Shown here: positions 33,730 through 45,496 of the stretch, in pieces
Numbering within the stretch: the first letter of the stretch is position 1
Layout: every line of letters starts with the position of its first letter
From: Membranipora membranacea
Taxonomy: Eukaryota > Bryozoa > Gymnolaemata > Cheilostomatida > Membraniporidae
DNA: 64,000 nucleotides
Assembly (NCBI GenBank): GCA_914767715.1
Contig: OU612070.1
Coordinates: 22,990,025 to 23,054,024, forward strand
Direction: 5' to 3'
The notes under the pieces: generated by a model
Seen by the model: only the letters and a program-made list of their open reading frames with translations
Databases searched by the model: none
Told to the model about the DNA's origin: nothing
Translations under genes and position numbers: made by a program

Positions 33730-34205
33730 GTGATACGTGGTTGAAAGCAATCGCAAGGTGGTTAAACTTAGCCCAGCTAAGATTTATATCAGTATGCAAG
33801 AAGGCTTAGATGTAAATAATAATTACCAGAGAGATAGATGTCGAGTGTGTCTGTCAGTATGTCCTGGTGAGAGTATGAATGGAGTGGATACCAATGGTGT
33901 GTGATAAGTGTGTAACCTTGTTAGGTCAGATAAGTGAGCTAGTGAATTGTAATGGCCAGTTGACCATCTGTATGAGCTCAACATGAGTACCATGAAAGGC
34001 AAGTGAGTAACCTAGTTTAGGTCAGTTAGTTGAGCAAGTTAGTTGTAATGGCTAGTTGACTATCTGTATGTATGCTCGATATATGTAGTGGAATACCACC
34101 AGTCATGGGTTTTCCCGGCTAAGCCGATGGCATCCCAGAATGCCAGTCAGGGTTTTCTGACTATGTGTCAGAGACAGCCCAGAACGCGCCAGTTCCCAGA
34201 TCAAT
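33730..34205 (+). repeat. Dispersed repeat, copy 1
   Basis: About 475 bp from TGATACGTGGTTG to GCGCGCCAGTTCCCAGA-like sequence matches, in reverse, 50165-50541. This copy has an extra internal tandem duplication of about 95 bp (GTAATGGC(C/T)AGTTGAC(C/T)ATCTG appears twice). No terminal repeats, open frame or poly(A) tail could be identified, so the class is unknown. Confidence 0.7.
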
Positions 34206-34572
34206 GCCAATGTTTGCACCCCTTCTTTTCAAAGTTTTAACTTAAATAGTGTGCTATTTTTCTGGCTAGAGGAGATAAATACACATAGAACAAATAAAGA
34301 TAATAATACTCATTCTGCAATTATGATAATGACTCAGTCATTATCAATGTAGAAAGCGTTGGTTGGGAGTAATTACATTTTAATTACTACAGGCTGTGTG
34401 TAAAAGTATCTCACTCCTTCATTCATAGCAGAGACAATGGATGGACTGGAGAATTCAGTCCCTGTCAATAGTAGTGATCAGCACAAGCAGGGAAAGACTA
34501 TTTTAAATGTTGGCTATGGAAGCAATGAAGTTCATATTATCACGGACAAACCTGTTACTTCTTGGTATTATG

Positions 34573-34747
34573 TGTAAGGTTAGCACATATATTGTTATAC
34601 ACATAGAATGCCCGCAAGAGTGATAATCATACAACCACACACCTTGGAGTCCTAGATATAAGAGAGCTCCTATTAGTACAGTGTTTCCTGCCGTATGATG
34701 TCACAGCCCGGTATCAATCTATCATTCAAGAGCAGACAACTCTCACA
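34573..34747 (-). repeat. 3' LTR of the gag-only element
   Basis: A 175-bp terminal repeat, TGTAAGG...CTCTCACA on the plus strand. It lacks the 3-bp ATA/TAA-type insertion present in the other LTR at GTGATAATAATC. Confidence 0.92.
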
Positions 34748-35391
34748 TGCCCTTCCGTTTCTTCGGCGGTCGATTTCTTTCGCTTAACAGTCGCGCCGTC
34801 AACTCCTTTTTAATTCACAATTCACTTTAAGGGCAACTTCAATTAACTCTGTATAACACAAAACAATCCAATTTCAGAATGGTTTTCAATTCGGGAAAGC
34901 CTCTTATGCTTTCCCTTTTCCTTGGAATCAGGGACATACCATAATTATCATGGTTCAATCAGGGAGGGTACAATAAACACTCCTCCTTAATTTCGAGAGG
35001 CCACTCTCTAATTCAACTTTCAATTTCACAAACGCTGTATTATCAATTCCTATAATACGGTAAATAATGTATCAATATACATGTAGGCACGTTTAAGTGA
35101 CTCAGGAGCTACCATAATTAGCTGGTGAAAGCTTAAATAACAATACAATGCCTAAGATCAAATTCTCTCAAATGTTTCAAATGAGCGCTATTACTCATCA
35201 CAATTCCTCTCATTGTTAAAGAATGGAGAAAGCTTGCATAAATACCATGCTATCAGTGCTTTCTATTTTCAAACTCACTGGGATAAGCAAGGGTCAAAAT
35301 ACAAGACCGAGCGGACAACAAAATCATGGCGGTATGATTTACAACAAATTCAACAAATGTAACAAATTCAGACAATTCCTGTTTATATCAA

Positions 35392-36270
35392 TTAATTCTT
35401 GTAATTGTTTCGGGATGAGCGTGGACACTCTCTGGAAATATGGCCTTTACCTTTGCACTCATAACAGACTATGTCTGGACAGTCTAAATATGTGTGCGAG
35501 AAACTACCACATTCAAAACAACGTCGAGAATTGGTGTCATGACTGTCTGGCTGGCATCTGTCAGAATGGGAATAGGCAACTTTCTGTTCAATGGGATCTG
35601 GGACTTGGAAATTCAGCTGTTCCAATTTTTTGTCTGTCTCAACAGCTGTACCACGCCAAGACAAAATCCGGCAGAGAGAATCCCAATCAAGGTCATCTTT
35701 TGCCATCAATTCACGCCTTAAAGTCGAATCCTGTAGGCCATTAACTGCAATAACTTGGGCTAGGGTTTTCCTAATTCTATCTAATTCTTTATTAGCCCCT
35801 GCTTTAATATCTGGCGCAAATGAACTGTCTGTGGATTTAAATATACCTGTGGTACGGGACAAATGTTCCACACGTCTTATATAGTCCCTACAATCTTCAC
35901 CCGTTTGTTGACGAGCACTATTAAAGTTCCATAATTTAACATTCAAGGATTCTTCTCGCTCATAAGTGCTTTTTAATGCCTGCAGAACCTGGGCATAGGT
36001 CAGCTCTTCACTTGCAATATCAATTCCTTGAGCCTGTAATGCCTGAAAGCCTTCACTACTGATTGCTTTCAACAATGCACACAATTTCATTTCATCATTA
36101 AATACATTAACTTCCGTTTCTTGTGAGGAAACGGTCACCGTTTTAGTACCACGGTTACAAATTTCAAATCTAACTGCGACAGTAAACCTGTCTAAGAATA
36201 ACTTCCATGATCCACATACATCCTTCGGATTAATTTTGAGGGTGGGGAAATCGCGAGATTTCATAGCCAT
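35392..36270 (-). CDS. gag: Retrotransposon Gag polyprotein with two zinc knuckles
   Basis: One intact 292-codon frame. The first two-thirds look like a capsid-type helical domain (WKLFLDRFTVAV, then YAQVLQALKSTYEREE). Near the C terminus are two CCHC knuckles of exact C-x2-C-x4-H-x4-C spacing, CFECGSFSHTYLDC and CYECKGKGHISREC. Such proteins form the particle that packages element RNA. It stops soon after the knuckles, and no pol frame follows in the 640 bp before the 3' LTR. The most likely relatives are Ty3/gypsy-type elements, but without pol this is an inference. An open frame on the opposite strand (35223-35744) is a shadow. Confidence 0.9.
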   Translation of the reverse strand: MAMKSRDFPTLKINPKDVCGSWKLFLDRFTVAVRFEICNRGTKTVTVSSQETEVNVFNDEMKLCALLKAISSEGFQALQAQGIDIASEELTYAQVLQALKSTYEREESLNVKLWNFNSARQQTGEDCRDYIRRVEHLSRTTGIFKSTDSSFAPDIKAGANKELDRIRKTLAQVIAVNGLQDSTLRRELMAKDDLDWDSLCRILSWRGTAVETDKKLEQLNFQVPDPIEQKVAYSHSDRCQPDSHDTNSRRCFECGSFSHTYLDCPDIVCYECKGKGHISRECPRSSRNNYKN

Positions 36271-36409
36271 AGGGACCTTTGGGGGTTTAATTTACTTTGT
36301 TTGTCTTGAGTATGTCACCTCGACACTCCCACAACAAATACACCAAAATCACAACGATATCACTATCCAGCAATATTATAACCACTGAACTTCACAACAA
36401 ATAACTAAC

Positions 36410-36485
36410 CACTAGCACTAACAAAAACCTAACTCGTCACACACCAACTAACTCACTAACACCCACACACACTCGCACACACACA

Positions 36486-36520
<35 letters not shown>

Positions 36521-36620
36521 ACCCACACACAAAACTTACTCGCCACACGCACCTCCACTAGCTTTCTTCACGCAAATCCACTAGCCTTAGCTCAAGTCAC
36601 ACACACACCCTGCGTCTACT
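36410..36620. repeat. CA-rich low-complexity leader of the LTR element
   Basis: Runs of CACACACA broken by TCG and ACC fill much of the untranslated leader between the primer-binding site and gag. No frame or structure is evident. Confidence 0.7.
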
Positions 36621-36676
36621 TGCTACTCTTCAAGCTGAATAGAAACAGTACTAGGTATTATCACTTACGTTGTTAG

Positions 36677-36688
36677 CCGACTGCGCCA
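36677..36688 (-). other. Primer-binding site of the LTR element
   Basis: TGGCGCAGTCGG on the minus strand, directly beside the 5' LTR. It is complementary to a tRNA 3' end finishing CGCCA. From memory, this resembles the Ser-tRNA type site of Drosophila 17.6/297 elements. Confidence 0.75.
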
Positions 36689-36866
36689 TGTAAGGTTAGC
36701 ACATATATTGTTATACACATAGAATGCCCGCAAGAGTGATAATAATCATACAACCACACACCTTGGAGTCCTAGATATAAGAGAGCTCCTATTAGTACAG
36801 TGTTTCCTGCCGTATGATGTCACAGCCCGGTATCAATCTATCATTCAAGAGCAGACAACTCTCACA
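36689..36866 (-). repeat. 5' LTR of the gag-only element
   Basis: A 178-bp terminal repeat, the same as 34573-34747 except for three extra bases in GTGATAATAATC. Transcription of the element would start here, on the minus strand. Confidence 0.92.
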
Positions 36867-37779
36867 TTATACACATCTGGGTATTATCATGGAGGTTGTA
36901 GTGAAGTGTCAGATGGTAAACCCCTACTTTGATAAAGGTGCGTTGATAGAAAATTCAAGGTAACTGTGGCTGGCATATCTTTGGCGGGTTAATTGTTTTC
37001 ATCCTCATCACACTAATTGTGATTGGACATAGTTTATGTTAGCTAGCCAAATATTTTCCTTTGTATCCAGTTCCGGTCATATTTTTTTCCCCACTTTCAA
37101 TCAGATTTGCTGATCTTACAGTTAGCTCTTTATCACTTTTTCCAGTGGTATGGGACTTGCTGTGCACTAATCACACTCTGCAATTGTGGAGAAGTATATG
37201 CATGAGCTGTGTTTGAACTATCCTTAAGTGCACAAACATCATGATGTGCCAGTTTATTTGCTGTTAACAATAATTAATTTAGTCTAGTCAGGGAGAATCA
37301 GAATCATGAATGAATGAATGGTCTAGTTAGCATTAGTTAGTAAGTAGTATTTTGACTAATACCTACACACCATTGTGATCATCATTTTTTTATGAAATCT
37401 TTGCCATTCTTCTCCACAAGCCTCTTAGTCCTTGCTCCAATAACCAATAAGTTGAATATCTGCCCACCACTCATAGGCCTAATTGGTTTAAGAGGCACAT
37501 ACATTGCTATCAATACTGTCATCAGGGAGGTCCCACCCTCCCTGCTGTCATGCAGTACTAACTAACTCCTTAGTACCTCATTTATCATGTAACAACTCAA
37601 CACTCAACTCAAAGATAGCTGAACTGTCAAGATGAATGAGAGTTGACAAGTCCGCGGCCAGCGGCAACCGATGCATACTACTGATAGCAGTTGCCGCTTA
37701 TCAAATCCTTAGCCATTGTATTTAGTACCCATACATAAATTCAAATTTATTCATAACATTCTTACACCTGCAGTGAATC

Positions 37780-40700
37780 ATGTCTATGTACAAGACGTCA
37801 GCTGACCCCGGTGATGAAGGTGGGGCGGGGGCCAGTGATGCTAACTATAGATGGGAGACTGGATATGAGAAGACATGGTAAGCCATAATCGGTAGAAAAT
37901 ATCGTCTCCTTTTCAGGCAATTATGTTAAATTGTGTTATTGACTGACTGCATATTATGGTTATCCATGCTTATTTACGTATGGCTATCTAGTGATGGGAA
38001 TGATCTTAAGAAATTTCTTGCAATCAGAGCACAGTATATACCGTGAAGTTTTACTGCCAGGTCCAAATAGTTTCATATGCTCCGTATATTAGTAGTTACT
38101 GCTTACCAAATTACAACACTACTTCAAGTCTTCATTGCAATTTTTTTTAAAAATTCACCATTGAATGACTTTCTCTTTGACTTTTTCTGATGACTTTTTT
38201 TTTCAATGGCTCTTTACTAATGCAGATTGACAAACTTGCAAATTCTAAATTCTGGTTGGTTTGGGGGTGTGTATGTTCCTGCGTTTTAATTTTTGCATGG
38301 TTCCATACACCGCTATTTGTTATTACAGGGAAGCTATAACAGAGGATCAGGATGGGACCCTACATGCCAGTGTCGCCGAGATTCAGAGAGCCAGGAAACG
38401 CCTCAGAGCTTCCAGGGTACCAAACACTAAACTTGGCATGGTAAGAGTACTGAATTATAGCAATTACCATAACCTTTGGCAGACCCAGTCGGGGTTTAAG
38501 GTAATGTCAAAGACCGATCCAAATATCAACATATCATATACCGTTCGAAAGCTGCCGAGCTACTGAAAATAAATACTTAAACTTTCAAAAGATTATCTTG
38601 CATATTGCAATGAAAGTAGACTCTCGAATACAGCCAGTTTTTTTTAAAGTTCTCACATGCGAAGCCGCTTTCATTAACCATGGTGCACACAAGAAATGCC
38701 AACAAAATTTTTCACCGCATCTTCTTTTTTCTTGAATTTAACGCAAAAGAATGCCCAAAAACACCTCAAAAGTCCCAAAAAATAGCAAAGGTGGCGAAAA
38801 TATTGGCTGTATTCGAGAGTCTACTTTCATTGAAAAATGCAAGCTAACTTTTTGAAAGTCAATGTGTATGATGATTGAAGAGTACTCTAAGAGAAAATCA
38901 TAATTAATTTTGTTTCGAGCCTACGATCTGTTTTGAATTAATGATTGCAAATTCACATATTTTCACGGCTACACAACAAAGATACATTGTATGGCGTGAC
39001 GTAAAAAGTCAATTTAGACTAGTCATTTATCATTTAACAGAATCAAATTTTACGATGAACGCAATCTCTAAGTATACATTCCACCTGTTTTCTCCTCATT
39101 TCCTCCCTAAAATGCCACAACGTCATCAAATCAAGTGTTTGTTCAGGTATTCATTTTCAGTAGCTCTGCAGCTTTCCAACGGTATATGATATGTTGATAT
39201 TCGGATTGGTCTTTGACATTACCTTAAGATGACTTATTGATAACTAAAATGTTCCTGTACTAAATAACCTGGATATTCTCTGAAGTCAATTTATTTCAGT
39301 ACTCGCAGAAAGATGTACAGTAAATATCTGAATATAAACTTTAATGCTCAAAAAAACAATAATGTAAATTTGTGGTGCCAGGAGACACTAATAGAATGAG
39401 GTCAGCTTGTTTGAACAATTTTGCACCCTTGTCAAATCAGTTAAATTACACTGAGGACAACAAAACCTCCTCTCAACTGGCTTACTCACTCAAAGGTCTT
39501 GTATTCTAAAAGGTTGTTGACGACGCGCAATATATTATTGATGGTATACTTTTAGATGAGGCACATGTTCCTCATTTTGGACGGCTCAAACTCTATGGCA
39601 GACAAAGACTTACATCCAACACGATGGCATTCCACGGTCAAGGTAAGAATTCATGTTAATTTTGATTGGTTGTGTATTGCTTTCCTGGAACATTTACACA
39701 TGCGACCACACTTTTGCAAAATTTTGCAGATAAGGCTTTATGCTGTAAAACTTATTTAATTTCAGCTAATTGCCTTGTATACACACTTTTATTCAAAAAG
39801 GAGGAAAAGACTTAACAAATTCTATCATTACATCAGTAATTCTAACAGCTGAGCTAATCATTCAACCAAATGAACAGTTATTTGTGTACCATTTGCATAT
39901 ATTGATGCGGAAGTTGCTATTAATCTAGGTAGTATGCTCATATCAACCAAGGAGTAAAAGTTAACACCTCGTATCAACTATGTGGTATGCAGTTGTTTAT
40001 CATGTATGTTTTGTTTTCAGTTATGTGAGTCATTCATAGAGTCATATTTTGATCAGAACCCAATCAGTCAGCTGGGAATCATATCATCATCTAACAAGCG
40101 AGCAGAGAAAACAGCAGAGCTCGGAGGTATGTGATGGTGTTATGTGTCTCAGAGAAGCATACTAGAAAAACACAGTGCAATATCACGTTACTATTGAAGC
40201 AAGGTCATTTTACACTCATCATCACAATTGTGAACTAATTCAGACTAGTGTCAAAATAATGACAAGTCAAATTACTCTTTGCACAGATGCGGTTGGGGTT
40301 AAAATGCCTGAAAAATCCAGTGTGTCTTTTGGTATATTAAGAAATGTCTGCTCTCAGAGCCCAATGTTCAAAGAGAGCATAACTTCCGTTTAAAACAGAA
40401 TCTACTTTCTCATCAATAACCTCCTGAATCCTAGAATTCAATAAATATATCTATATAATAATAATAATCTATATCAGTCCCTAGTTTCCGCAGTTGGTTG
40501 TAAAACCTCTATGATATCTGTATCAGATTCACAATTGGGTAGTTATGTATCCCAATGTAAAATGGCTATAATATTTGCCGCTTACACAAAAATGTATGCG
40601 TAGCTGTTGGTACAATAAATCAATTTTTCTGAATCAGTTTTGGTTATATTTTATTTCTTTAGGAAACCCGCAGCGACTGACAGATTGTTTGAAGAAGATA

Positions 40701-43700
40701 AAGCATAATGAACCTAGTGGAGAGTTCTCTCTGCAGAATAGTCTGGAGCTGGCACATCAAACTCTGCGACATGTACCCAAACACACCAGTAAAGAGGTAT
40801 GCCCTATGACCATGTACCAAAACACACCCGTAAAGAGGTATTCCTTATATCATTATTATTATTAGAATTAACCACTACTGTATGACATTAATGCAATGGC
40901 CCTTATTTTTCTTATTCAGAGTTTTACGCTATGTAATTTACCACACCTCTGTCTAATTTCTGTTCCCTGTCTCATGCAATAAAAATTAAAAAACGAACGA
41001 GAGTACTAAAAATAATAATGCTCAAAAACAGGTCTAAAAGTTCAGTTAGTTTATTCTTCTTCTTGACCAAGCCAATCAAATTTCTTGTTTATCGGCTCTG
41101 TGAGTTATTAGGGAAAAAATTGGTGTAATGTGTAAGTAAAGCTGATTCATGCCTGTACAACCAATCAATAGTCATAACAGGTATAACAATGATTGGAAGC
41201 ACAGCCCTCATTCTCTCTCTGAGAACAGTAAGTTTATATTATCTCATACAGGTGTTGATTATTATGAGTAGTCTGACTACTTGTGATCCAGGTGATATCC
41301 AGTCTACTATCAGTACGCTGTCACAGAACGCTGTCAAGTGTTCAGTTATTGGTCTGGCAGCTGAAGTCAGTATCTGTAAAATGCTCTGTAATAAAACCTC
41401 AGGTGGGTCGCTTACGCTGCTTTTATATATTATATTGAAACGCTGATAGTTTGGCAATGTACATGTAGTTTTGTAAAGTTGTATGGTTTGCCTCTGGCTG
41501 GTACATCCAACTATGCAGTTAACTCTGACAATTATTAATTAGTCTCATCTGATAGCTGGCACAGAGATTACTGGTCTGGGTCCATAAAATGCCTGTCGCT
41601 TAGTTTTAACAGATTTTGGCGATAAAAATGTATCAAAAGGGTACTATTTTGAAAAGAGTACCTTCCTATTACCTTTTAGTACATTCTCATCTCAAATTGA
41701 AGTGAAAATCAGTGGAAACTGGGCGGCTGGCTGTTTACAATTCAGCAGTATTCTAGATTAGAACTGAGAACTTTATCAAAGGCGTGATTATTTCACAATC
41801 ATAACTCACAGTGGTGATCTAACATGATCAGACATGCCTTGTTCACTTGGTGTTGATTTGAACTCTGTTGATTCCTGGCATATCACAAATTTTCATATTT
41901 AATCCATTTATGTTGCAAAACTCATACTGTGGAGTTTTATGGGTTGGCCTTACATAACTGGTTAACCATTAGCAGGATGAAATATTCCATATTGAAAGAA
42001 TCTAGAGTTTATCTACTAGCTACTTGAATCATATGTATTACTAGTAATAGTTGGTTGTCTCCCCCCCCCCCCACCCGTGACCATAAGCTATGTTAGCCTC
42101 TATCTGTAGGTTCATATGGTATTATACTAGACGAGAGCCATTTTAAAGATCTGCTGAATGCTCACGCCATTCCACAAGCAAGTGCGGTAAGTTCTTTGAT
42201 TTGTGCTCATCTATATGTTATGATTCAAAAATTATTTTGTTGTTCTACTGTCAGCCTTTGTACTTACTGAATTGAATTCATGGAGATAAAAAAACACAGA
42301 TCCCTTTGTTATATCTATGATTAATTTGCAAATCAATGGTCTTTGATGTATTGTATAAAGTTAACTTGATTCCCGATTGTTACATATTTCCAGAACAATG
42401 TGGAGTCTTCTCTTATCAAGATGGGATTTCCCAGTCACTACAGTATATCCGGCAGGGAGATACCTTCTATGTGTGTCTGGTAGGTATCTTCTTCATATGT
42501 CCGAGTATCAAAAGTCTCGGACTGTTCAGGATTGGGTTGACATGTTAATCACGCGATAATAATGAAGACTTCAGTATTTTATCACAAGAGATATCATGAT
42601 TTAAATGTTTCAGGTTGCTCTGGGTGGGATAGGACAAACTGTATTTATTTTTCCCATTATGCTCTCAGCTCACAAACCGCGCAGAGTGGTACAGAAACCA
42701 AGTTATAGATCAACATCAGCAGGGTTTAAAAAAAAACCAATATGCGAACTACCTGACTTCACTCACTAATTTCTGTCATGCTCTGAAAATTTTGCCTCAT
42801 GATATTGTTCTTGAACTTATTATCATATGATTTCAGCCACCAGGACTCCACAGGAGGCTCCACACTTAGTAATGTTGGATATATCTGTCCACAGTGTCAG
42901 TCTAAGTACTGTGAGCTGCCTGTAGAATGTCAAACTTGTGGTGAGTAGGATTGTTAACCCATGCAAATATTCTGAGGACAACTTGTCCGCTCCATTTATG
43001 TCAAAACACAATGAGTTTAGCGAAGCAGAAGACTTATTTAAACATCAGAAAAATGGGGCATCTCGAACCGTTATTGAGATCATGAACATGCGAATAAAGA
43101 AGTAAAGAAAGCTCCATGTTTACAAGGCAACCTTCACCCTAAAACCAAAACCAAGTAATAATCATTCACGTTTATTTACAGGTTTGATTTTAGTATCTGC
43201 CCCACATTTAGCCAGATCCTATCACCATCTGTTTCCTATCCGACCATTCGAAGAACACAAAACGCTACCTACAGATTTCCTCAGGTAAGTAACATAACAT
43301 TATAATGTAGAAATGTGCAGTAAAGAATGTAGTTTTCCATTGTAGTATGCACTCTCAAAAATTTGAATCATTTTAAAATTATCCATCTTTTAGCGTAATG
43401 AGGTCTGAGGTAATCCATAAATATCATACAGCGTCTGTAGCATTGCTACAACTTTCGATCATATCATGATGTATTACTGCAACTGAAATATATTATACAT
43501 ATATGATTTTTTCTAATCCCTCTTCAATAACATAATCCAAAGTGAATTGTGATAAAATTCTAACATTTCATTATCTACAAGCAAAGATCATAATTATCTC
43601 AGATTTGTTTTTGGGTATGTACTATTTTATGAAGACTAGTGCACAGCGTTGATTGACATTTCAGTAATAAGGTACTACAGTTCAGTTTAAGTTGACATTA

Positions 43701-44884
43701 CTATATAGTGTTCTGCTCACAAGTTATATTCGTACCATCATGAAAATCTCACAGCCTTTCTTGGTCTAAACTCTAAACAAACCTATATATGAACACTTCA
43801 TTTAGTCAAATTACATGTATACGTTTAAAATAGCCACACCATATACATTCTATCATTATGTCTGTCCATTTGATAATAAAGTGAATCATCTGAATTACAG
43901 CAATGACAATAAAGTCAGGTAGGTTTGAGTAAAGAGCGCCTCGCAATCAGTTAAATACCGCACCGCTTGAACTCTTATAGGCTTCATTAGCTGTGCTCTC
44001 CCTAAGCTATTCAAACACCCAACCCCCATTCACTCGTATATTTTTGGGCTCTGAAAGTATGTTTGTCTGTTTACTGACAATCTAAATAGAATTTGTCTTC
44101 TGAGGACTTGACCATGCTCCCCACTCCCTGTTTGTCTGGGAATGTATCAGTAATTTAATACTGATTTACTTTGAATTATAACATGACCTTGTTTATAGTG
44201 TTCCTAATGCTGTAGTAAGGGATTGTGGCCGCTCACTGTTGTTATATGTAGGTTTGAAGCGCTCATGTTAACACATATGAGGTGTAGGGCCGGTGTAGTG
44301 ATGTGCTATGTGAAAGGTACCTGGGAGTTATTCTGTTGATACGCTTAACTCTTTTCGTCTGCTAAGTTCACCAAAAATGCTAATGAAAATGATATGTGTA
44401 ATGGCTTACAATTTGAATGCTGGTCTAACACAAATCTTTGATTATTTCAGACACTGCAGTGGGTGTCTCTGTGCATTATCTGAAACCCCAGTAAGTCATA
44501 TTTGTCTAAGTTCTATATTTACATAACCGCGTATATGTTAGAAGGATACAATTTTTAGTCACTTTGTTTCGTTTGTGTGGCATTATTCTTCACACGTAAA
44601 TTTTTCCTCCTTGTTCCTGTATTGGCCCAAGAACCGTTGGAAGCACCGCTAAATTCAGTATGTTCTTTTCAAAATAGCTTTGGCGGCTTGCGAGCATTGC
44701 AAAAAAAGCTGAGATGCTCAAGCTTGAATTATGTAATTCAAATTTGTAATTCTCTTCTGCCATACAGGTTTTCTCATGTCCAGCATGTGACAAATTCTAT
44801 TGTTTGGACTGTGATCTGTTTGTACATGAAATACTTCACTCGTGTCCAACATGCAGTAGTGAACGAAATATGGACAACTCCTGA
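37780..44884 (+). CDS. GTF2H2: General transcription factor IIH subunit 2 (p44/Ssl1)
   Basis: Twelve coding exons join in phase: 37780-37877, 38329-38440, 39556-39642, 40021-40126, 40663-40796, 41252-41402, 42110-42186, 42394-42479, 42837-42940, 43182-43284, 44451-44490 and 44768-44884, giving 404 residues (human p44 has 395). The start is fixed by an in-frame TGA just upstream and by the conserved [10 protein letters not shown] near the N terminus. The Ssl1 von Willebrand A-like domain starts at [10 protein letters not shown] (75-84) and includes [11 protein letters not shown]. The C terminus has zinc-binding pairs CPQC (301-304), CELPVEC..CG and the RING-like CPAC..FYCLDCD (370-382). p44 is a core TFIIH subunit that holds and stimulates the XPD helicase in transcription and nucleotide excision repair. 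A 3' splice site (CCTGCAG, ending 37773) shows that at least one 5' UTR exon lies upstream. Confidence 0.97.
38500..39223. mobile_element. TTAA-flanked element with long inverted repeats in a GTF2H2 intron
   Basis: The ends GGTAATGTCAAAGACCGATC and GGATTGGTCTTTGACATTACC are inverted copies flanked by TTAA on both sides. The inverted repeat continues inward for well over 100 bp, with an inner pair (CAATGAAAGTAGACTCTCG and its complement, about 38609 and 38820). It spans 724 bp, has no coding frame of note and is a different family from the TTAA MITEs at 23633 and 32043. It starts only 60 bp after the splice donor at 38441. Confidence 0.85.
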
Positions 44885-45496
44885 TAAGGCAGATAGTACA
44901 AGTGAGAATATAAGATAAGCTCAATAGATAAGAATCTATAGGGGTACTATGGAACAGACAAGGACCTATCTACTCATCCTGAGACAGCTTAGCTCCAGCA
45001 CTATCAGCAAACATCAGCTAAGCTCGGCATTCAGAGGCACGAAAATGTGACGGACTGTCCTAGAATTGTATCGATCATCTTGAGAGAAAATTAATTTCAT
45101 ATTTTGGCATTTCTATTTTTGCACATACTCTGTAAAATTGTACATTACTTTGCAAAAAAATATACAAATTAATATAGCTGTGTAAAAAGGAAGTAATTAT
45201 GAGCACTTTCAGGATTTAGTCAGCATTGTCAAAATGATTCACAAAAGAAGCTTTCTTTGGAAAGATACACATGCAATGAAGCTCTCTTTCCCAAGCAGTC
45301 ATTGTGAGTTTGTACCTCGTCAATGTGGTGTAATACCCGAACGCCTAATTGCACACCACAAGTCGTTCAGTCATCACTTTGGATAGAGGAAAGGGAGCTC
45401 CAAAGTATATAATTGCTTGTTGAGAAGTTGTCTGCTCACTCTGCTTGTTATCAGGGCACTTTGTCTCCCCTGTCAATCCACCCTAGTAAGTTACTG
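44885..45496. other. Space between convergent GTF2H2 and MTFMT
   Basis: About 610 bp holding the 3' untranslated regions of both genes. I saw no further gene here. No canonical AATAAA was found close to either stop codon, so the cleavage sites may use variant signals. Confidence 0.6.

Larger units (their letters stand above)
25458..34430. other. Gene-poor region, about 9 kb
   Basis: Between the fucosyltransferase start and the LTR element no gene could be named. It holds MITEs at 26478-26638, 32043-32423 and 32615-32989, a hairpin at 28313-28344 and a C-homopolymer at about 28977-28996. It also holds a diverged tandem duplication near 29695-30075, AT-rich stretches near 31390, a degenerate repeat array at 32995-33385 and a dispersed repeat from about 33730. 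One exon-like patch on the minus strand at 30759-30846 ends in a strong donor. Confidence 0.6.
34573..36866 (-). mobile_element. Gag-only LTR retrotransposon with near-identical LTRs
   Basis: Direct repeats at 34573-34747 (175 bp) and 36689-36866 (178 bp) begin TG and end CA. As far as I can read they differ only by one 3-bp insertion. They are flanked by TTATG and TTATA, a 5-bp target duplication with one change. The element reads on the minus strand. Next to the 5' LTR is a primer-binding site TGGCGCAGTCGG (36688-36677), and next to the 3' LTR is a purine-rich tract (34751-34766). It has a gag frame but no protease, reverse transcriptase, RNase H or integrase in its 2.3 kb. It is therefore non-autonomous, and probably young. 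Confidence 0.93.
34431..36937 (+). other. Possible exon interrupted by the LTR element
   Basis: An ATG at 34437 opens a frame of 45 codons that reaches the left end of the LTR element. The same frame resumes on the right side, once the duplicated five bases are discounted, for about 22 more codons. It then meets AAAG at 36937 followed by GTGCGT, a good splice donor; read through, the frame stops at 36961. An acceptor-like CATTCATAG precedes it at 34428. This could be a 5' exon of GTF2H2 (whose first coding exon is preceded by a 3' splice site) or of another gene, but it could also be chance. The product is not recognisable. Confidence 0.3.

Noticed and set aside
35223-35744. Plus-strand frame of 173 codons
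   Set aside because: It is antisense to the gag frame, which has two zinc knuckles; no domain is seen on this strand.
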